Source: Streptomycetaceae bacterium | Lineage (GTDB): Bacteria > Actinomycetota > Actinomycetes > Streptomycetales > Streptomycetaceae | Length of the DNA: 62,665 bases | Assembly (NCBI GenBank): GCA_019243445.1 | Contig: JAFAUH010000056.1 | Span: forward strand, 1 to 62,665 | Direction of reading: 5' to 3' | Shown here: positions 58,801 to 62,665 of the stretch, in pieces | Layout: every line of letters starts with the position of its first letter | Position numbering within the stretch: the first letter of the stretch is position 1 | The notes under the pieces: generated by a model | Told to the model about the DNA's origin: nothing | Databases searched by the model: none | Seen by the model: the letters and a program-made list of their open reading frames with translations, nothing else | Made by a program: the position numbers and the translations under genes

Positions 58801-58894
58801 GGAAACCACCTTGGACGAGCTGTCCGGCCACCTTGCGGATGTGCTGCGCACCGCCGAAGCGGCAGGCCCACGCGCCACGGCCCGCACCCCATAG
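55838..58894 (+). CDS. Nonribosomal peptide synthetase A-PCP-C
   Basis: 1018 aa. The A domain (FTSGSTGEPKG, CWDAMMIELW, LTGGEKL, NGYGPVET, SGDLGRWHPDG, Lys in TASGKVDF) has a code of about D-A-I-W-L-G-G-V-F-K, close to valine codes. PCP Ser in SGGDSVLAMQ; C domain with intact HHIAYDG. AAGGAG precedes ATG 55838. Ending in a C domain without TE is unusual: its acceptor must be on another protein or a free amine. No product-release domain is present anywhere in the cluster except the trans-acting thioesterase. Confidence 0.87.
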   Translation: MSTQAYAHDDATVHELVAARATARPDAVAVLAMDEPPLTYRQLDERSTALAGRLTAQGVRPGQYVAVRMRRTPAFVVALLAVMKAGGVYVAIDPGWPAPRVRHLVETATAHILTDQAPNGAFPLRPAPKRRRLRHDGPEESTPLPVTGPGDGCAVMFTSGSTGEPKGSVSPHRAVVCRFVGVDYADFGPGRTVLQAAPVCWDAMMIELWSVLMNGGTCLLLGEGRHICPGLVREYVATAGLDTLWLTAALFNAFLDDDPGCFAGLRQVLTGGEKLSPGHVGGFLAAHPEIRLVNGYGPVETTVFATTRVVRGGDAERYGQIPLGTALPSTPVHLLDAAGRPCPPGATGEICIGGPGLALGYLGDKELTARKFVTLAGGERVYRSGDLGRWHPDGLLLYAGRLDRQVKIRGQRVEPAELEQFLEGIGVPRAAVTIIRDPGGAATGLAAHCLDPGDGRTVEDLRARCAVELPPYMCPRHLVLLGAFPLTASGKVDFVALAESLEPSPSPPDFGAPARGEAAGDPLVGAVLAVVAELTGRSFGPDDDLFLSGGDSVLAMQLTSRLKRRHRIHVTLKTVYEGRTPRAIAAGAERVREPERDGERAPGQEEVADSRQDLWLQEQLEPGDRAHLLVLSFTVCPALDTGALRAALDAVVARHPALRTVFRLGGPTLIAHELPRARIPLQETERDMGTTGVVPDAWLVPFDLADEPPVRCFVTPTGTGSMLTLVLHHIAYDGWSERAFFTDLGAAYGQAFAEAAVPKGPVRPVRAWRPSPPGEAARARVRAHWEHTLRQTEPLALPPGAVAGDARFAQRQLALDAGQARALCAHARSSAHFAALAWYGTALHRLTGADRFAVGSYHAGREAVDEHVVGYFVRPVPVVLDFRFGNGPAQVAAAARRDWLAAVGLPPLPLSELAALAPRLSDPWLTPVFQAALIYQNAPAADLVLPGHTVLRRDVPPPAASLPFLTQIWPSSDGSWDVRLECDPTRVAETTLDELSGHLADVLRTAEAAGPRATARTP

Positions 58895-58934
58895 GTCCTG
58901 CCTGGCCGCAGGGACAGCGTTCCACCCTTCACCA

Positions 58935-58980
58935 CTCCCCGGCGCCGGTGAACTCACTCGAGTTCGCCGGCGCCGGGGAG
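58935..58980. terminator. Strong hairpin terminator after the NRPS operon
   Basis: CTCCCCGGCGCCGGTGAAC (58935-58953) and GTTCGCCGGCGCCGGGGAG (58962-58980) form a 19-bp stem with one mismatch and an 8-nt loop, followed by TTGCTTTTCTTTG on the plus strand. It lies between the NRPS stop and the convergent MFS gene and fits a rho-independent terminator. Confidence 0.8.
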
Positions 58981-59160
58981 TTGCTTTTCTTTGCCCCCCG
59001 CTGGGGTCGCTGCGCGCAGGCGAATCCAGCCAGGTGGGCACCCGACAAGGCGAGTGGTCCTCATGCGATGTCCCCGCCCAGTGGTGAATTTCCATCCTGA
59101 AGTCGCAGGTGAAGGGGCTTGTTTGGCGGTGATCAGGTGTGATTCAGCTGGCAGAGTGGG

Positions 59161-60459
59161 TCAGCTCACCGAGCCACGGGGCGGGAGGGCGTCGGTCTCG
59201 TGGCTGTCCGTCTTCGCCTCCGTTTCCGGGACCGTGGCTGCCCTCTCCCCGGTCGGGCGGGACGTTCTCGGGACAAGCGCGGCCAGCAGGAGGGGGGTGG
59301 CAGTCAAGGCGAAGCAGACGGGAAGGGGAAGGACTCCCGCGAGCAGGCCCGCGGTGGCGGCGCCGGTTGAATTTCCCACGTTGAAGGCGGTGTTGACCCA
59401 GGTGCCGGTACGGGTGCGGTTGTGGTCGGTGGCCATCTCGTCGGCCAGCAGGTAGGCGGTCGTCAGTGTCGGGGCGACCAGCAGCCCGGCGACGGCCACG
59501 GTGACTACCAGCACGGGCAGGCCGGGCGAGGTGCCCGCCAGGGCCAGCGGCGCGGCGAGTGCCACGGCCAGCACCGACAGCCGAGTGCGGGCCGGTGCGC
59601 GCCAGGTGAGGCTTCCGTACGTCAGGCCGCCCACCGCGCTGCCGACCGCGAGTGCCGCCTCGATCCAGGCGACCGAGGCGAGCTGGCCGTGCCGCTTTGC
59701 GAAGACGACCGCGAACAAGCTGAGCGCGCCCAGCACCAGGCCCAGCCCGGCCGTCACACACAGCGGCCCGCGCGGCAAGCTCTGTAGGAAGGACACGTGC
59801 CGGGCGCGGCCCCCGGCCACGGCCGGGGGCCGCGTCGCGGGGACCTTGCGCGCGGCGCGCACAGGGGGTGTGTGGGCAAAAATGAGGGTGCCGGCCAGTA
59901 CCAGGGCCGCGCTGACAGCGATACCGAGCGGCGGTGCGGCCACCACGACGAGGAGTCCGACGATCAACGGCCCGGTCACGTACAGCAGTTCCTCGCAGAC
60001 GGTGTCCAGGCTGTAGGCGCGCTGGAGCATCTGGGCTTCGGGCAGCAACTCGCTCCAGATGGTGCGCATCACTGGGCCGAGCGGTGGGGCGCACGCGCCC
60101 GCCCCGGCGGAAAGCAAGACGAGCAGCCAGGCGGCCGTCTGGCGCTGCCAGGTGGCGGCGGTCAGCGCGGCCAGCAGCAGTGAGTAGGCGACGCCCATGG
60201 GCAGCAGCAGCCGGGGCGGGCCGTACCGGTCGATGAGTCCGGCGCGCAGCGGTGCCAGCAGTGAGTTGGTCAGCCCGAAGGCGGCCATCACGACCCCGGC
60301 CTGGGCGTAGGACCTGGTGCTGGAGGTGACGGCGAGTGTGAGGGACAAAAAGACAGTGCCGTAGGACAACCGGCCTACGAGTGACAGGAGGAAGGTGCGT
60401 CGCGCGAACGGCGTACGCAGCACAGAGCGGTACGAAGGCGCCTGGGCAGGCGGAATCAT
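59161..60459 (-). CDS. MFS transporter, probable exporter of the peptide
   Basis: 432 aa with about 12 hydrophobic segments; loop 2-3 has GLIDRYGPPRLLLP, an MFS motif A variant, and the C-terminus is hydrophilic (TSRPTGERAATVPETEAKTD). Start ATG 60459 with GGAGTA at the right spacing; the longer upstream frame is not supported. Drug-export-type MFS genes commonly flank NRPS clusters, so export of or resistance to the product is likely, though sugar-efflux-like members exist. It is convergent with the plus operon across the terminator. 60460-61130 holds no gene I can support. Confidence 0.8.
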   Translation of the reverse strand: MIPPAQAPSYRSVLRTPFARRTFLLSLVGRLSYGTVFLSLTLAVTSSTRSYAQAGVVMAAFGLTNSLLAPLRAGLIDRYGPPRLLLPMGVAYSLLLAALTAATWQRQTAAWLLVLLSAGAGACAPPLGPVMRTIWSELLPEAQMLQRAYSLDTVCEELLYVTGPLIVGLLVVVAAPPLGIAVSAALVLAGTLIFAHTPPVRAARKVPATRPPAVAGGRARHVSFLQSLPRGPLCVTAGLGLVLGALSLFAVVFAKRHGQLASVAWIEAALAVGSAVGGLTYGSLTWRAPARTRLSVLAVALAAPLALAGTSPGLPVLVVTVAVAGLLVAPTLTTAYLLADEMATDHNRTRTGTWVNTAFNVGNSTGAATAGLLAGVLPLPVCFALTATPLLLAALVPRTSRPTGERAATVPETEAKTDSHETDALPPRGSVS

Positions 60460-61130
60460 CGGGGTACTCCTCAGCGGTGTCGGCGGAGATACGTACGAGG
60501 CCAGACCGAAAAGGGCAAGGCATGGCCGCGCGTCCGCCGCGGGCAAGGGCGTCCGGGCACCCCACCGGAGGCGGGGTGGCGGGCCGCTCTACGCACAAGG
60601 AGTAGTCATGCTTTGAAGTTATCAAGCCCGGGGGCGGCCCTCCAGTCCACTTGACGCAGCACACAAGAGATCCGTCGTACCTGTCACCCGGTCGGCTCCG
60701 TCCCATGGCGATTCACCGCTGGATCCAGCGACGAGCGAGCGCAGCGTCGGCGCGCAGGCTGGCCGCGGGCATTTACAGCGACCGGGAGGGCCAGTGCTTG
60801 GCTGATTCGTCGTAGGCTGGTCCTGCGTTCCGTGTAATCCGTTGCGGCTAGAGTGCCGAAAGAGCCTGTGATCGGGGGAAACGCGTGTGTATGTCGTCTC
60901 AGCGAGAATGCAGGTTTGAGCTATCTACTCACGTCTCTGGCCTGCGGTGCTGCAAAGACTGAGAAGATGATCAAGTATGGTCTCAACCGTGACGATGCGG
61001 GTGATTCGGCGCTTATGGCGGCTTTGAGCTGCGAGGCTGCAGAGTTTGAGACTGTCCTGCACTTCTCTTGAGACAACCCCTACCGCGTACTTGCCGAAGC
61101 CGCCCTCGAAGAGGCCGAACGGCCTCGGCT

Positions 61131-61700
61131 TCACACGGTGGCCGGGTGCGGGACTTCCAGGACCTCGGCTACCTTCTGTGCCATCGCGGCCATCTGCGGT
61201 GGGAGGTAACTGTCGAGAGAGTCGACGTCGTCGCACAACTTGGCGCGAAGCCCGTGCAGGCACGCCTCGGTGAACAGCTTCTGCGGATCGTCTTCGGGTT
61301 GCAGCGCATTCTCGGCACCACTGCGGCCCTGGCTGTACAGCATCCGCAGCTCAGGGTCGCTGAGCATTTTCGGGGAAGCCGGTTCTCCGATCAGGCCGGC
61401 CAGACACGCTCGATCCTCGTCCTGTGGTCCGGCTGCCCGGTTCTGCTGCTGCCTGGTCTGCAGGTACTGCTGGAGTGTGTCTTCGGGCATGCCGGTGTGT
61501 CGGCAGTACGCGGCGATCAGCAGGGAGACCATGTCCATGGTGTCCGCCGCGTCCGTGGCCCGGTAAAGCGTCATTCGCTTCCAGGCGCGCGCTTGGTCGG
61601 GTTCGGTGTAGCGCAGCACCTCCTGGCAGGCCATCACCGCCTCGGAGACGAGCTGGTGAATTGCGCGGCGCAGCGGTTCGGGCATTGGGGTGGGTTCCAT
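61131..61700 (-). CDS. Unrecognised soluble, mostly helical protein
   Basis: 189 aa from ATG 61700. The sequence is helical and acidic (LRRAIHQLVSEAVMACQEVL, DAADTMDMVSLLIAAYCRHT, LQQYLQTRQQQ, QKVAEVLEVP) without signal peptide, membrane span or known catalytic motif. Codon use supports a real gene. It stands alone between spacers and helicase fragments, as many small hypothetical genes do near linear replicon ends. I cannot name a family. Confidence 0.6.
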   Translation of the reverse strand: MEPTPMPEPLRRAIHQLVSEAVMACQEVLRYTEPDQARAWKRMTLYRATDAADTMDMVSLLIAAYCRHTGMPEDTLQQYLQTRQQQNRAAGPQDEDRACLAGLIGEPASPKMLSDPELRMLYSQGRSGAENALQPEDDPQKLFTEACLHGLRAKLCDDVDSLDSYLPPQMAAMAQKVAEVLEVPHPATV

Positions 61701-61810
61701 GGCCGCACGTTAGAGGGGCCGCGGCCTCGGGCGCCGGAGTCATGGCCCCGCGCTCCCTCGGGCGGGCTAAGTTCCTTCCTGGCCCGTGCCGGTATGGAGT
61801 GTGCGGGACA

Positions 61811-61847
61811 GGGTGCCGGTCCCTGATAGATGGGACGCCGGCACCTG
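61811..61847. repeat. Inverted repeat (hairpin) in the 61701-62156 spacer
   Basis: AGGGTGCCGGTCCC (61811-61824) and GGGACGCCGGCACCT (61833-61847) can pair with a 1-2 nt bulge around an 8-nt loop. No T tract follows. The spacer has no gene I can support. Confidence 0.35.
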
Positions 61848-62103
61848 AGAGTGCGGTTTGCAAGGTTTCATCCTCTCGTGAGCCGACTTGGCTCGAAGGT
61901 GGCTTGGGCAGGCCGACGCGGCTTGACCTGGGACGATCCACCCTGACGGTTGGATACGGTGAGCTGGAACGGCGCCGGAGTCAGGGACGCCCCCGGGCGA
62001 CCGGTGCCGCGGCCAAGCGAATGGCCAGGTCGCCTGACGCAACGCCAGAGACTAATCGGGTTATCTATTCACAAATCGCACTCTGAGACAGCGGGACACG
62101 TAG

Positions 62104-62137
62104 AGGATCCGTGCCGACTGTGCCCGGCACGGACCCT
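62104..62137 (-). terminator. Hairpin after the helicase-associated fragment
   Basis: AGGATCCGTGCCG (62104-62116) and CGGCACGGACCCT (62125-62137) pair nearly perfectly around an 8-nt loop, 20 bp beyond the stop of the minus-strand fragment at 62157. Position fits a terminator; there is no strong T run. Confidence 0.5.
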
Positions 62138-62156
62138 CGCATGGTCTCCAACGCGG

Positions 62157-62520
62157 CTACGCTGCCGCCCACTCCAGCCCGAGTTCGGCGAGCGCAGCGA
62201 GTTTGTCGGCGGTGAGCTTCCCCCGCCTGCTCTTGCTGTTGCTCAGGAACACCCCGAGCTTCACCTCCGTGCCGTCCTCAAGTCGCTCTACGTGGGTCCT
62301 GGGGACGGTCAGGGAGCCCGTGCGTGCCTTGTACTGTGCCAGGGCCTCTACGCCCCGCTCGAAGGCCCCAGAAGCTGACGCAGAGGCTTTCACGGGTGCT
62401 TCCTGTTCCGGGGGCAGCGGGGTGATACCGAGTTGCTGGAGGCGTTCGCGCTGCCCGTCCATCAGCCCAGCCCATACCGTGTGCTGACGCTGCCGCTGCA
62501 GCCATTTGCCGATGTCCAGG
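62157..62520 (-). pseudogene. C-terminal fragment of a helicase-associated-domain protein
   Basis: The frame reads SKTLDIGKWLQRQRQHTVWA, GLMDGQRERLQQLGITPLP, a linker, then FERGVEALAQYKARTGSLTV, PRTHVERL, VKLGVFLSNSKSRRGKLTAD, LGLEWAAA and stops at 62157. This is one and a half helicase-associated repeats, the C-terminal end of a large telomere-region helicase. The upstream part is replaced by a transposase 3' end near 62530, so the protein is cut. A start at ATG 62462 would give a 101-aa product, probably without function. It pairs with the decayed relative at 29890-30782. Confidence 0.6.
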
Positions 62521-62530
62521 GTCTTCGAAG

Positions 62531-62665
62531 TTAATCGGGCAATGCCTCTCTGCGGCTCCGCCGGGTAGTTGCGCAGCGTGACCGTAGGCGTTGGTTCTCT
62601 CGGTTGCGGAAGCTGAAGGCGTTACGGGCTTCGAGCTTGATGAGGCGGTTGTTTCCCTCGCTGGC
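62531..62665 (-). CDS. 3' end of an ISL3/IS204-type transposase (partial)
   Basis: 44 codons run in from the window edge: SEGNNRLIKLEARNAFSFRN, RENQRLRSR, with TAA at 62531-62533. The pattern EGxNNxIKxxxRxAFxFR is the conserved end of ISL3/IS204/IS1001/IS1096-type DDE transposases, containing their catalytic Glu. The protein continues outside the window. It abuts the cut helicase fragment, so it is probably what truncated it. Confidence 0.65.
   Translation of the reverse strand, partial: ASEGNNRLIKLEARNAFSFRNRENQRLRSRCATTRRSRREALPD

Noticed and set aside
60853-61071. Short plus-strand ORF of 72 codons
   Set aside because: No ribosome site or motif, and codon use unlike the neighbours.
61701-62156. 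Possible short genes in the right spacer
   Set aside because: The frames have no start site or composition bias worth calling; only hairpins are supported.

Overview
The window looks like actinomycete DNA, most likely Streptomyces, from the arm of a linear chromosome or a linear plasmid. The reasons are the high GC with Streptomyces-style start sites, modular type I PKS and NRPS genes, rare TTA (bldA) codons, and a telomere-maintenance pair, tap-tpg (31196-33858), flanked by fragments of helicase-associated-domain genes and IS remnants. I saw no rRNA, tRNA or CRISPR array. All function calls are read from protein motifs and gene order; no database search was run.

Layout. (1) 1-3645: a sugar-uptake operon (LacI-type repressor, internally deleted GH32 fructosidase remnant, small ORF, sucrose-type permease) with a likely LacI operator. 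(2) 3646-6857: a scrapyard of a truncated, frameshifted afsA (gamma-butyrolactone synthase) gene, an ISL3-type transposase remnant, an F420-type oxidoreductase gene, and two short MITE-like elements that share their ends. (3) 5677-27860, all minus strand: a near-complete coronafacic-acid-type cluster in the order cfa1-cfa2-cfa3-cfa4-cfa5-cfa6-cfa7-cfl, then the oxidoreductase. Gene order, domain content and the size of the Cfa6-like PKS (2737 aa) match coronafacoyl phytotoxin clusters. No cfa8 (ethylmalonyl-CoA supply) gene is in view, the Cfa6-like extender AT has a methylmalonyl-type YASH motif, and the Cfa7-like protein carries an ER domain. The product may therefore be a nor-coronafacic-acid-like or more reduced acid. 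cfa1 and cfa6 carry TTA codons. (4) 28564-33940: a dead IS3-family element inserted beside a decayed helicase-associated gene, then tap (frameshifted as read) and tpg. (5) 34013-38357: an XRE / ImmA-IrrE protease / membrane-protein-plus-NUDIX operon and a LysR regulator.

(6) 38305-60459: a second, divergent biosynthetic cluster. The minus operon (mbtH, PRMT-like methyltransferase, ornithine N-hydroxylase, KtzT-type piperazate synthase, stand-alone A domain, an A-remnant/MT/PCP protein, PCP-C-A-PCP-C NRPS, type II thioesterase) and the plus operon (A domain interrupted by a methyltransferase between a2 and a3, Fe/2-oxoglutarate oxygenase, P450, A-PCP-C NRPS) together predict a short, heavily tailored peptide containing piperazic acid. 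The two stand-alone A proteins match two PCPs that have no A domain in cis. A strong hairpin terminator and a convergent MFS exporter close the cluster. (7) 60460-62665: one unrecognised gene, hairpins, another helicase-associated fragment and the 3' end of a second transposase.

Taken together, the segment is a mobile, rearranged terminal region carrying a phytotoxin-type PKS cluster and an apparently unusual piperazate NRPS cluster on either side of a telomere-replication module.
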